From Stemphylium vesicarium (lineage: Eukaryota; Ascomycota; Dothideomycetes; Pleosporales; Pleosporaceae), in NCBI GenBank assembly GCA_004380135.1, contig QXCR01000165.1, positions 1 through 62,620 of the forward strand: a stretch of DNA of 62,620 nt. Reading direction: 5' to 3'. Under the pieces are notes generated by a model. That model worked only from the letters and a program-made list of their open reading frames with translations. It did not search any database and was not told the origin of the DNA. Positions 12,252-22,759 of this stretch are shown in pieces. Within the stretch, counting starts at the first letter, position 1; each line of letters begins with the position of its first letter. The position numbers and the translations under genes were made by a program.

Positions 12252-13640
12252 CTGTCGCACGATCTGGCGCTGACTTTGGAAGTATGGAGAGATAGGAGGA
12301 TAGAGCATTCCCGCATTCTATCTTATCCTATGTTCAAGTCATCTATTCAACATTTAATGTCAGCATCTATGCCTACTCAGGAGTAGCGCGTTTCATCACT
12401 ACTTATGTAACAGGAGGATAGATATTCGGTCCTTGCGATAGTCTCTATCAATCAACCAACTACTTCCTCATTCTCCTCCTTATATGTTGACATTTAATAC
12501 GTTATATAACGAATCTCTCATTTATTATATAGTCGCTATAACCCTATAAGTACTATAGGCAAGCATACTCATTATTAATTTAGTAATTCTATGCATATAA
12601 GAGACACTAACATATTATGTATAATACGCAATAAGATATGTTAGGATTGGGGCTTAATCTAGCGCACACATAAGCTAATAGAAGATTTTTCCTAGATAAA
12701 TATACTAAATCTCTTACTATCCCACTCTATATCTATCTTTACGGGTAATAACTCTACTAGAAGAACTAGAGCTATAATAAATCTATCTTTAAAATTAGAC
12801 TTAGAAGGCTATAAGTTTCTATTTATAGGCTTTATATTAGTCTCTTTATACTCCTCTTAACTATATATCTAAACTATTCTTATAGTATCCTAATACTACC
12901 TTAGCTTAGTTCTTATATAAGAGATATATTTAGAGTCTTTAAAGATTATCTCTATTATATATCTATTACGCTTAATTAAATCGCTCGCATGCTCGTATAT
13001 GTCTTGCTATGCAACTAGGGCGTCGCTTTTTAAATAGAGATAGCATCTTAGAACTATAAGAGTAAATAATTCTAGATTAAGAAGCTATTTCCTTAAACGC
13101 GAAATAGGGTTATTCTTAAACCCCTTTAAGACGTAATACGTAGCCTATACTATTCTTAATATAATAACCGCGACTACTATAGCGAACTCTTTTAGAATAG
13201 GTATTAGAGGGAATAATTTCGCTAGAGTAGAGCATAACTAAAGGAAGCGTAGGTGGCTAGAAGTACTATCTAGATATATTATTAAGATAGGAAATTATAT
13301 ACTAGTAATAGTATAGTATACTATTATAAATTTATAGGCTTTATTAGCACCCCCCTCTAAGAAGATATAAAGTAATATACTACTTTTATATATTTATAGA
13401 ACTCTATATAAACTTAGAATATATTTAATTACTAGTTAAAGGCGCTCTTACTTATAGGTAGAGCTTCTTTAGATAATATCTTTTACTAATATAGTAATAA
13501 TAAGAATATAAGATATTAGAAATATTATAGTATATTTTAAAACGTATTTAGAGATATATTAATTATAGGCGCTAGTCTATATTATAAGTATTATAAGGCA
13601 TAGTACTAAGTTTCTTTCTAATAAATTTAAGGTAGAAGAA
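12252..13640. repeat. RIP-mutated AT-rich DNA ending at the gene island
   Basis: RIP-type composition from about 12480 to 13640, then an abrupt change to balanced composition at about 13650. No gene was recognised. The boundary marks the left edge of the 13.65-25.75 kb gene island. Confidence 0.55.
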
Positions 13641-13803
13641 TAGATGCGCTCCTAGATTGTTGGGGCGATAGGACGACAGCCTAGTATGAGGTCATGTGGC
13701 TCTTCCACTTTTTTGGCGGCGGTGTTAGCCAGAGCTTCGGGGCGCGGAAAGCGTTTGACGAAAGTGAACATGAAAGCCAGCATCTTAGACTGGAACAACG
13801 GTA

Positions 13804-13968
13804 CAGTCCTTTGCAAAACCGCCCTCACCCTTTGTGCAAGCGACGATTTAGTGAGACCCTTGTCATCTCAGGGTACCCCTTGCGACATACAGCCAATTAT
13901 AGAGTACCCAGACCTACTAGCTCTAAACTGACTAGCTTGCAGTCACGAGGCACTCTTACATGTAAAAC
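13804..13968 (+). repeat. 165-bp inverted repeat, left copy
   Basis: This sequence matches the reverse complement of 18162-18326 over the same 165 bp with only scattered differences. Its outer tip is TA followed by CAGTCCTTTGCAAAACCGCC, which looks like a Tc1/mariner terminus. The two copies face outward and enclose the HET gene and the PNP-like fragment. A shorter related tip occurs at 25709-25741. Confidence 0.85.
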
Positions 13969-14328
13969 AGGTTTAGCGCAATACTGTATTAGTGACAAGG
14001 CCGCCTTGTTTGGGAGGGATTGCCCACTGGATTTCGAGGCCTTTTCATATCGTATCAATGCTGATTAAGTTAGATTGCCCAGCGAAGGGGCCCAGTGTGG
14101 GTGTGACTGTGCCTGTTTCAATGGGTCCCGTTCTGTTCCCTTTCTCGGTACCAAGTTTCGGAACTCGCTCCTCTATTTTCGGCTGCGCCCTTGCAATCTT
14201 TTGGTGCTATCTCTAGGTGTCCGGCTCACCAGCATCAGCTCACACCCTCTCTCCATGCAGTAACATCCTTCAGATGTGAAATGAAGCGAGAGTTTTTCTG
14301 CCCTGACCTCGAGCAGACGCGCAGGTAT

Positions 14329-14373
14329 TGACCGGAAGGCTAGGCATGGAGGTGCTGACCGGAATGCTTGGCA
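14329..14373 (+). promoter_or_regulatory. paired 18-bp direct repeat upstream of the HET gene
   Basis: Two copies of TGACCGGAAKGCTWGGCA lie at 14329-14346 and 14356-14373 (16 of 18 identical), about 107-150 bp upstream of the chosen HET start codon. Their position suggests a promoter element, but that is inference only. Confidence 0.3.
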
Positions 14374-14479
14374 CTGGAATGCGCCAGTACGAACTTAATA
14401 ATATCTTCATCCTCGCTCAAGTTTTGAAAACCGCTTGCTGAGTGCCTCCATTCACATTGTTGCGATATCACAGATAGAA

Positions 14480-16547
14480 ATGTCTCTTTGCGATGCTTGC
14501 GGTCGTATCGATCCCGACATTTTCTCACCCGCTTTTGATAACACAGAATTCATGCAAGGCCCGACGGAGTTGCACCTTCCTATGGAATGGATTAGAAAGA
14601 GCGCTCGCGACGGCTGCCCGTTGTGTACTTGCTTGATTGCGAGTGCTCAAGTGGATTGGCTGCCGAGACCGATACTCGAAACAAGACAAGTGATCTTGAG
14701 ACGAGCAACTATCGACTCCCAGCAGGCTCTTGGCCTGTTTGTTGATATGGACGATGTATGTCATACTTACTTCTTCCGCATACCACCGATCTGGTGTAAG
14801 TACATACTAAAACGATATTTAACGCATCCTTCTCCTAACCTCACGTTCTGCAGGGCATCTTCCGCTGGCAGAGCTAGGACAGCCATGTCGCGATGTCGAC
14901 CTGATCTCCTTTTGGATAAAGGATTGCATCCAAAGCCATCCACAGTGCTCGAGCAATGCGGCGAAGTTTTTCGTGCCGACACGCCTCCTTGATGTGCAAG
15001 CCTTCCAGCCATCCAAGGATATCAATTTGGTTATGCTCGATGGAAAAAGCGCCACTCCAAACTATGTCGCCCTAAGCCATTGCTGGGGGTCGTCTTCCAA
15101 GCTCCCCTTAACCACTAGGATGAACAACCTTGCTCAACATTCGCAGCGCATATCTTTCTTCGACCTGTCGCTAACCTTCAAGGACGCTGTAAAGCTGACA
15201 CTGGATCTGGGTCAGAGATACCTTTGGATTGATTCACTCTGCATCGTTCAGGACGACCCTGAAGATTGGCTCCGAGAAGCAAGCAAGATGGCCTCGGTTT
15301 ATGGGAACGCCCTAGTTACGCTCTCTGCTTTGAGCTCCGTGGATAGCACTCATGGCTGTCGCGTCCTCAATCCACGGGCTACCACGCATAGTCACCGTTT
15401 TTGTGATTTGGACTTGGGTCCCCATCGCGTCCGTGTCTTTGAAAGAGAGATCCGGAAATGGCATGAAGAGTATGGTGACGATACATATCGGCATGGCGAA
15501 CATGGGGAAAATCCATTGCGGCGACGAGCCTGGACGTTACAGGAAAGGGAACTGTCCACAAGGAACATTCACTTCTCTCAAAATCTCGTGCTTTGGCAAT
15601 GCAAGACGCTAAAAGCATCTAGCGAGTTACCTTGGCATGAAGTAAAGCCAATGGATGACTTCCAGCCATGGCCCATAAGAAATTCCGCAGAGGAGACCTT
15701 GTCGACAGATGGGCCGGTACTGGTGAGAGACCGATGGTACGAGCTCATGGAAGATTATATGTCCCGACTCCTTACCAAAGGTACTGATAAACTACCAGCA
15801 CTGTCTGGACTTGCTCAAAGCTTTCAAAGCCAGCTACCTTCAAGTCGATATATTGCCGGACTATGGACTGACCATCTACCGTACGCCTTACTCTGGAGGA
15901 TGGGCTCACTAGATACCTCGTCGAATGCACAACGATCACTTTCATATAGAGCCCCGAGCTGGTCGTTTCTCTCGCTGGATGGGGCAATGAGTTATGAAAG
16001 CCAAAGACTAGATAATAGCGGGGGACCTAGGCCGGGGGAAGCCACAAGTGACTGCGGCCACGCGGATCTGATTGTTCGCGACACTGACCTCCAACCGAGT
16101 GGCGCAGACCAATATGGCGCTATAAGCAAAGCATCGCTCTTGCTACGCGGAAAGATGACACAGCTTAAGATCAGACGCCAGTCTTCGAAAGACGGCGAAG
16201 ATCTTGAGGTATCGAACAAAACGTGGAAAGTGCTCGAAACAACAGATGACTTCATCGCAGGTGCCATCTACCTCGACGTCATGAACGAGCTTTCTAACTA
16301 TACGCAAGTATGGTGTCTAAACGTACGCCCTGAACCATTCTGGAGTGCGGTCCAGATCCCGTATGACTTATACAGGCGACAGTTCTCCAAACGCGAGGAC
16401 ATTGGTCCCGAAGATGCTATGGTCATGGGACTGGCAATGCAGCAGGAGATGAACACAATCGGGACGTTTCGGCGAGTAGGAATGGTTCGATGGGTGAAAG
16501 AGTCCTTATTTTCGGGTATCACACCATCTTATTTCACGCTAATATAA
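14480..16547 (+). CDS. HET-domain (heterokaryon incompatibility) protein
   Basis: The HET domain is a fungal TIR-like module used in nonself recognition and cell death. I place the start at ATG 14480 (MSLCDACG), followed by a Cys-rich segment. One intron, 14796-14853 (58 bp; GTAAGT donor, CTAAC branch site, CAG acceptor), restores one frame and gives 669 residues. HET motifs: YVALSHCWG at about 176-184, YLWIDSLCIVQD at 228-239, and WTLQEREL at 332-339. No NB-ARC or repeat domain follows; the C-terminal ~320 residues match no domain I know. The gene stands alone between 165-bp inverted repeats, with balanced composition and no RIP damage. The splice choice is strong because it joins two frames into the expected W-x(n)-C-x3-H HET N-terminal pattern. 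Confidence 0.88.
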
Positions 16548-17104
16548 TGAGGAGGCTGGGGTGGTCGATGGAAAGCGGCCCCATTTGTGTCCCTACCTCA
16601 GAAACAAACATCCAACTGTATCTCGATACATACGCTTTTGAGCTACCACTCCTTGCGAATTGAGAGCAGAAGCAACAACTTTCTACAATAATCTACGCGC
16701 GGACACATTGCGAAATTGCCACTATCGTCTAATGCATCATCTTTATCACCCTCTTAACCATTCGCCCTCTAGTTGCCTCTAGGCATACGCTCCGTTCCGT
16801 CGTTGCTGCAACTTATCCATCATGAATTACGTGGTTGTGGAAGAGGGTCATGTCATCCACCACCGACACAGGGAGCTCAAATGGAAAGAGGAGAGGCAAA
16901 ATATCTTCAACAGGAAACAAAACGTCGACATCAGCCTCGACGTCCGGACAGCGCTGGCGGCAGACACCTCCCACATCGGAGTCCTCAAGCCGCGGGACTA
17001 GGAGAGAAACGGCCGCCAAAGTCGCCGATGCGGACTTCATGGAGCCATTCATAGAATTATCTGAGATGACGATCTACAGTGGGCAAACTTTTTGCGACCC
17101 CGCA
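16548..17104. other. intergenic stretch, no supported gene
   Basis: Balanced composition without RIP marks. A 59-codon frame (16822-17001, plus) and overlapping frames exist, but none shows a recognisable domain. Part of it could be decayed sequence of the minus-strand PNP-like gene next door. Confidence 0.4.
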
Positions 17105-17655
17105 AACGTGCAAGCTGATCAGGAAACGTAGTTCAACCTAATGATCTGTCGCGAGGATGCTGAGTGCGTTCATGAGTCTCTAGTCTAGGTTCTGTATCGG
17201 GCCTACCATCTCAAACGGTCCGTTCACTTTCGACCTCTCTGGTCATGATAGACACAGGCGGGCTTCCCGTCACCAGGCCATCCAACGACGTCTCCGATGC
17301 GAATGTCATCAAGAGGACCCTCCGGAGATGGGCAGGCGCGGGATTCCGCCTCCAAATCCGACGAGTACTGCCATCCTGATGTAGGGAAAGTCGTAAACAT
17401 AGATCCCGTCAAGCGCCCAGCGTTGACGTTGCCCGTCTCTCCCTGCAGACATGTCGCGACGACGACGGCATGGCCGTTAATCATGCCACAGATGTATGTA
17501 TTCTCGTCGTAGTGCGTGTTGTACGGAGGGGTGAGGTGCTCTTCGTATAACATCAACCGAGCAGGCAGCAGGTCGACGTCTGCTACAGGGCATATCCATG
17601 CGATGTGATAGTCGGCGCAACAAAGTTGCTTCCTCGTTGTCCTTCCGCCGTGGCA
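17105..17655 (-). pseudogene. PNP/UDP-phosphorylase-like domain fragment, frameshifted
   Basis: Reading the minus strand from about 17655, the frame gives DYHIAWICPVAD, then YDENTYICG, VVVATCLQGETGNVNAGRL, and GDVVGWPGDGKPACVYHD. These are hallmarks of the N-terminal PNP_UDP domain that precedes NACHT/NB-ARC and repeat domains in many fungal STAND proteins. Two compensating frameshifts lie inside the domain: the segment IRMAVLVGFGGGIPRLPI is in another frame. A further shift follows 17224, where VNGPFEMVGPI and NALSILATDH continue in a third frame to about 17105, with stops. No NACHT, NB-ARC or repeat domain follows. This is therefore the decayed first domain of a former recognition gene. Confidence 0.75.
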
Positions 17656-18161
17656 AGCGACGGTTCATATTCGTATGCATAGGCTGGAGTGGTCGACGTC
17701 GCTTGGTTGGGATGAGAATGGACTGTGGGCGCGATTTCGGAACATGCTAGACACGCGGCGAAGCTGGCTGGTCGGCGAGCTATCCGTGGATGACAGCGGA
17801 GTTGAACGCTGGAGGAGTTTGCGGAAACTAGAGGCAGCTAGAATCGCAGCCAGACGAGGCGCTGGGCATGCGGAGGGAGCGTGGGGAGTGGAGGAATGGC
17901 CGAGAATTGATTTGTTTATTGTTTGCTGCGTCAGCCTTCGTGGTTGCCGACGTGCCGGCGAATACGGTACCAATAACCGACGAAGATCCGCTCCCTAGCG
18001 TAAGGCACGTGGCAGCAGTGGTTCATAGCGGCTTAATAATCAATTTTCGACCCTATCATAGAGATTAACAGTCAATACAGTAACACTGATGCAGACTGTA
18101 TGGTTGAGGACTTAGTAGCTTACGATGATGTACCTACTGTTACGTATCGCAGCAGTGTCGC
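17656..18161. other. intergenic, no confident gene
   Basis: Frames exist on both strands (for example 17675-17998 plus, 107 residues), but they overlap each other and lack domain or codon evidence. The composition is balanced with no RIP. Confidence 0.35.
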
Positions 18162-18326
18162 GTTTTACATGTAAGACTGCCTCGTGATTGCAAGCTAGCC
18201 AGCTTAGAGCTAGTAGATCTCGGTACTCTATAATTGGCCGTATGTCGCAAGGGGTACCCTGACCTGACAAGGATCTTACAAAATCGTCACTTGCACAAAG
18301 GGTGAGGGCGGTTTTGCAAAGGACTG
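18162..18326 (-). repeat. 165-bp inverted repeat, right copy
   Basis: This is the reverse-complement partner of 13804-13968, equal in length. The outer tip ends GGTTTTGCAAAGGACTG at 18326 and is followed by CA, not the TA expected for an intact target duplication. About 4.2 kb lie between the copies. Confidence 0.85.
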
Positions 18327-18646
18327 CACCACGATGACAACATCGGGACCTTGACGGTCACCTTAGCATAGTCTACCATCATCTGCATTCCATGAATCCC
18401 TCCGGGTCACACCACACATGTTAGGTCCGACAACTCGCCGAGCTGATGACCACCTAGAGTAGTCTACCACAGTCGACGCCTCAGCTTCTCGGCTTGCCTC
18501 ATCTTTGTCTTGTCCTTCATGTGCGCAGCACAGCCACATTGAAAGACATCAGCCACACGAGTCTGTCACGCCGTCCGGTCACGCCATGCTAATGCCTAGA
18601 ATGCATCCAGGACATGACACTATGGAAACGAGGAATCCAGATACTC

Positions 18647-21016
18647 CTACCTTCTCTTTCCATTCTTAAGACGGCCTCCTGGACAAGTACGAACAGTATG
18701 ACCTGGGTTTCGGCAACGACCACAAAGCCGCGGCGATGTCCCAGTTTTGGGGACATTTGCGGGCGAAGGCGATCCGGGCGGTGTATACGAGGTTTCCATG
18801 TTAGTGGGCGGGCTCTGGTTTTTCGCAGATGAATCATTTGCGGCTGGATGCCCCGGAATTGTGCTATCTGGCCTTTTGATTCCCGTGACGTCGCTTAGCC
18901 CATTTGTGTACATCGTTGGAGGCCGCGGCAGTGTCGTATTGAGACTGCACCATGCGCCTACTCTCCCAACCCATCCCATCGCCAAGCATTCCATGGGGTT
19001 GGTACTCTGCTTGCACTTGGGAGCCGAATCATCCCACTGTTCATACCAGAATCGTAGCGTGACATTCTCGTCGACTAGGGCACGCACGCGGGGCTCTGTG
19101 ATCTTTTTTGGCCCTACCTCTAGCATGGGAAGACGTTCTCGGTCCTGGTCGTGGACCCATGAATAGCTTCGGCCATCCACTTGGATTGAACCACGCCCGA
19201 TGTGAATACGGCTGCATTGAATTTCGGATTGAAACGGCTCCCGAAGGTAGTCCACATAGCAGTAGAAGCCTCCGCTGGACATTGCAGAGATCTTTGGTCG
19301 TGTTTTCGCGCTGAATGATAGCGAGGAGGGATAGCCGCTGAAAAGGTGCAGATAGGCTTCGAATATTGCTGCGTAGTCTGGCACGTGGATGTCTCTTGAG
19401 ACTGCCATGCCGGTGAGGAGGCAGCCCCTAATGGACTTCAGTGTGTCCGACGGATAGCTGCGGTCAAAGAGCTCTTCATGCAATTCCCGTACACCAAGTC
19501 TGGATAATTGGAGGCCGCTTCCATCGTCGAAAACAGCATTGGCTAACAGGTTCGCGATAACAATCAGAGTGTACAGCATTACCACAGTAGAGCAGCGAGA
19601 TGGATGATGCCCGCATCCACAATGTTGTCGTATCCTGTGAATGGCTGTTGCGTGGAGCATTTGGATTCTTTCCATCCGAGACTGGGATTGCGTTTTTTCG
19701 TAGTGTAGTCTTTGCCGGAGCTCGTTGACAGTATTTAAGTAAGGGTCATTCACGTTCCACAGGTTTTGCGAATTCCATAGGTGTTTGGGTCTTTTACCGT
19801 GGTATTCTGAGATGTGGTCTGGGATCCCGAACTCGTCCTCTACCGCCCGAATTGCGGCTTTGGCTTCTGACTTTAGATGCTGGAGCTCGCTGAACACTTC
19901 GCAGAATCTGTCTATTAGATCTTCGGCGGTTTGGTAGTCTTTGATATACTGCATGTCCATGGTCCCGTGGTATATCAAAGCACATGATGCGAAGAGGTCG
20001 CTGAAGCCCTTTGCGCAGCCATTCATCGTATCGGCATTGAATATTCTCGAAGCCTCCAGACCATAACAGTCTTGTATAATAGTTTCCCATCCGACACGGG
20101 AGTTCAGAAGGATCGAAGATTGTGTCGCCTCGCCCTTGGGAAGATGCCATTGCTCGACGAACTCTCCCGAGTTCAGTGAAAACACTCTGCCTTTTAGTGA
20201 GAGACAGGAGTTACGATTCCACGTCGTGACGTTGTGGAACACCACTTGCGATTGCCCAGTTGACGAGTCATAGTTCTGGAATAAGATCGTGCCGTCTTCG
20301 GCATGGAGGACAACTCTGAGGCCCATGAAGGAGTCGCAGAATGCTATTGCCCAGCTACTGACCGGCCCGCTGAGAACCTCTATCATGTCCAGTTGACCAG
20401 ATTGTATGCGTCCAAGCACAAAGAGAAATTCAGCCATCTCCTTGGCTTGTACGGCCCTGTTGTGTGGAGAGTCCAAGTTGCATAAGGAAGTGGCGTAGCC
20501 AGACAGTTTGGATAATTGATTGACTTGTTTCCCAAATGTCGAAGTGGCAAGGATTCCAGAACAAGTATCCACGTATCTCAGCCATTGAGAATAGCTTGGG
20601 GTCATTTCGGAAGGCCCCTTCATCAGCTTCGCCATTTCGTAAAGAACAACGGCTGAATACTGCGGACTGAAGCCTTCAGTGAGGCAAGCTGCGAGCGCAA
20701 CACAGGACGCGCCCTCCGTAGATTGGACTAAAGTCCGCAGGATATGCCGGACTCCAATGCCAAACCATATCGCTTCTCCGTAGCTGTTGAAAACTTTGCA
20801 TGTTTCCATAGCTTCTTTGAGTTTCTGCTGTCCAACTAGGCTGATGGAGAGCATCGTGCAGATGACCTGGGACATTGCTACCGTGATCGGTTCAAGACCT
20901 GCTCCAGCAAGTCGGCCGAGAACTGCGAATGACGCTGTGAAGGATGTCTGGGACAGTGTAACCCAGTCGACTGTCCCTTGCTGGGCGAAGCCGGAGGACG
21001 AGGGTACTAGAGACAT
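18647..21016 (-). CDS. 789-residue protein of unknown function with C-terminal CCHC zinc knuckle
   Basis: A single long open frame (ATG at 21016) without stops or RIP marks. I do not recognise the family. The N-terminal ~600 residues look globular and mostly alpha-helical, with one hydrophobic stretch (LYTLIVIANLLANAVF) around the middle. The last ~80 residues are Pro/Ser/Thr-rich and end in a zinc knuckle, C765-x2-C768-x4-H773-x4-C778, plus a basic tail. This knuckle is close in form to that of the pogo transposases at both window ends, so nucleic-acid binding is plausible. The gene is divergent from the GHITM-like gene. A 32-bp piece of its coding sequence (20244-20275) recurs at 21527-21558. 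Confidence 0.75.
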   Translation of the reverse strand: MSLVPSSSGFAQQGTVDWVTLSQTSFTASFAVLGRLAGAGLEPITVAMSQVICTMLSISLVGQQKLKEAMETCKVFNSYGEAIWFGIGVRHILRTLVQSTEGASCVALAACLTEGFSPQYSAVVLYEMAKLMKGPSEMTPSYSQWLRYVDTCSGILATSTFGKQVNQLSKLSGYATSLCNLDSPHNRAVQAKEMAEFLFVLGRIQSGQLDMIEVLSGPVSSWAIAFCDSFMGLRVVLHAEDGTILFQNYDSSTGQSQVVFHNVTTWNRNSCLSLKGRVFSLNSGEFVEQWHLPKGEATQSSILLNSRVGWETIIQDCYGLEASRIFNADTMNGCAKGFSDLFASCALIYHGTMDMQYIKDYQTAEDLIDRFCEVFSELQHLKSEAKAAIRAVEDEFGIPDHISEYHGKRPKHLWNSQNLWNVNDPYLNTVNELRQRLHYEKTQSQSRMERIQMLHATAIHRIRQHCGCGHHPSRCSTVVMLYTLIVIANLLANAVFDDGSGLQLSRLGVRELHEELFDRSYPSDTLKSIRGCLLTGMAVSRDIHVPDYAAIFEAYLHLFSGYPSSLSFSAKTRPKISAMSSGGFYCYVDYLREPFQSEIQCSRIHIGRGSIQVDGRSYSWVHDQDRERLPMLEVGPKKITEPRVRALVDENVTLRFWYEQWDDSAPKCKQSTNPMECLAMGWVGRVGAWCSLNTTLPRPPTMYTNGLSDVTGIKRPDSTIPGHPAANDSSAKNQSPPTNMETSYTPPGSPSPANVPKTGTSPRLCGRCRNPGHTVRTCPGGRLKNGKRR

Positions 21017-21720
21017 GATCGACGAGATAGTCAGGGGGTGGAGAGGAGTACGGAAGCCCTTATCTTGGAAGGTTCTGGGCTGTGGAAGGCACGTGCGAGA
21101 TGACAGTGATGCCAGGGTGTAAGGAGCAAGTGCTGAAATTCATGGGAAGGTGCGAAAGCGACACCAATGCGTTACGAGTAAGATAGAATAGCCGATAAGG
21201 TGCTTGATTTTGAATGTATCAAAGAATATCGTGTGGTTCCTTGCGATCGTGGCACTGCCTGGTTCCAGATGGGGTTTGCCCAAAGCTCGTACGTATCCGT
21301 TCTGCGGATGTTTTCCGCAAAGAAACGCGAGAGAAGTGCCAGATAAATTGAGATAAGAAATGCTATCGAGACAGAAGGCAGTTGGAGTTTTGTTTCGTGG
21401 CACTGCCACCACCACGGAGATTCAGCCTTACGCCTACGACAGGTTTGGCTGACCGGTCATGCATGCCTCCCGGTTGTACCATTGGTCTACTCAAGTCCAG
21501 CCCTATCCCCAGACATGAGGCACCCTACTTGCGATTGTCTAGTTGACGAGTCGTAGTTGCAATGACGAGTGAAGAGGTCTGTGGCGGAAGTGGCATGCCG
21601 AGGTGTGGCGCATGCGCTAATTCTGGAGCTTTCCATCGTCGCACGTCATACATCAATGCGCTCGAAATCCACGCTCTCACGTCGCCATTGACCAGACCTC
21701 CGACGACAGCATCCCACATC
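21017..21720. promoter_or_regulatory. shared upstream region between two divergent genes
   Basis: This region separates the minus-strand zinc-knuckle gene (start 21016) from the plus-strand GHITM-like gene (start 21721) and so should carry both promoters. It includes a 32-bp copy (21527-21558) of part of the neighbouring coding sequence. No other motif is clear. Confidence 0.4.
21527..21558 (+). repeat. 32-bp duplicate of neighbouring coding sequence
   Basis: It matches 20244-20275, inside the 789-residue gene, at 29 of 32 positions and in the same orientation on the plus strand. The three differences are all C/T or A/G transitions. Confidence 0.7.
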
Positions 21721-22718
21721 ATGGCGTTCCTCCTCCGGAGACCCTTCGCCATCACGGCAACCCTCAAGCACGCAGCACCCAAGTCGTCGCAGGCCGTCAC
21801 ATTCCGCGCCTTCCACAACACGCCACTCAAGCAGCACCCGCACCTCTTCAAGACCACCAAGGCCTCAGCATCGCAGCATGTCGCCAAGTTCCGCCAGACG
21901 TTCCGCCGCTCGTACCAGCAGGCCGCATATAACCCGGCCGCGCAGGGCGACTTGCGCCAGCGACTGATGTACGGAGCTGGCATCTTTGGAGCAACTCTCA
22001 TCGGCATCAACTTCGTGTTCAACCGTGAAACGAGAGAAGATGGCGGAATGCCACCCTATGAGCGCGCATATCTCAACGACACCTTTATGCACACTGGCCT
22101 CGGCGTGGGCATGATCGCCATTGCTGCGCAGACACTGCACGTCAACGGATGGAGCTTCCGTCTGATGAGCGCGAACCCATGGGTCGTGCTCGGTCTCGGT
22201 CTTGTAGGCAGCATTGGAACCATGTACGGCACCAGGCCACCAGCCCGACGAAGTGAGTAGCCCACGACATTGCTAAGCACCCTCACATACTAATGGCTAG
22301 CAGCTATGTTCAAAAGTACGCCCTCTGGTCCGCCTTCAACGTCACGCAAGCCCTCCTTCTGTCTCCCCTTATGTTCATGAACCCCGCCATTCTCGCCCGC
22401 GCTGGTCTCTACACCGCCGGACTGATGGGATCAATCGCGTTCGTCGGCGCGACTGCAAAGACAGACAAATACCTCTATCTTGGTGGTCCCCTCCTCGCTG
22501 GGGTTGCCATTGTTGCCCTCTCCGGCTTCGCCCCGCTCGTCCTCCCCGCCACCGCGGCACGAACCCTCATGTTCACCTATCCATATGAACCCCCGCAACT
22601 ATGGGACGCGTCCCATGGTTGCGCAATCGCTGACTGGCTGCAGCCTGCCGCGCCGTCCCATAGTTGCGCGATCGCTCTACACTATTGTTACAACAGCGCA
22701 CACACATATACGCAATAA
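21721..22718 (+). CDS. mitochondrial GHITM/MICS1-like (Bax inhibitor-1 family) membrane protein, 3'-truncated
   Basis: ATG at 21721 opens an Arg/Ala/Ser-rich mitochondrial presequence (about 65 residues). Hydrophobic segments in the order seen in GHITM-type inner-membrane proteins follow, including LMYGAGIFGATLIGINFVF, GVGMIAIAAQT and GGPLLAGVAIVALSGF. An intron is needed near 22257-22303; only a donor at 22257 (GTAGCC) keeps the frame with the CAG acceptor, whereas the better-looking GTGAGT at 22253 does not. Homology stops at about 22570. The last transmembrane region and C-terminal tail (~100 residues) are missing, replaced by unrelated sequence to the stop at 22718. Joined product about 316 residues. 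Family members act in cristae structure and ion balance; this copy is probably not functional. Confidence 0.65.
22595..22675. repeat. palindrome and paired 21-bp repeats at the GHITM breakpoint
   Basis: A near-perfect 28-bp palindrome occupies 22595-22622 (arms GCAACTATGGGAC and its mirror around GC). Two 21-bp direct repeats, 22610-22630 and 22655-22675, share GTCCCATRGTTGCGC. They begin just after GHITM homology ends. Paired short repeats next to an end are the plan of the other TA-inserting elements here, so this may be a transposon terminus. No partner end was found downstream. Confidence 0.6.
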
Positions 22719-22759
22719 AAAGCAAAAACTAAGGTACAAGAGGAGAAAGAGAAGGCAAT

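Noticed and set aside
13655..13783. Short minus-strand frame beginning MLAFMFTFVKR at the island edge
   Set aside because: About 42 codons, no family match. It could be the end of a lost gene but is too little to call.
16822..17001. 59-codon plus-strand frame starting MNYVVVEEGH
   Set aside because: Short, overlapped by other frames of similar length, no family match. It may be real but cannot be supported.
17675..17998. 107-residue plus-strand frame
   Set aside because: Competes with an equally long minus-strand frame over the same bases, and neither shows a domain.
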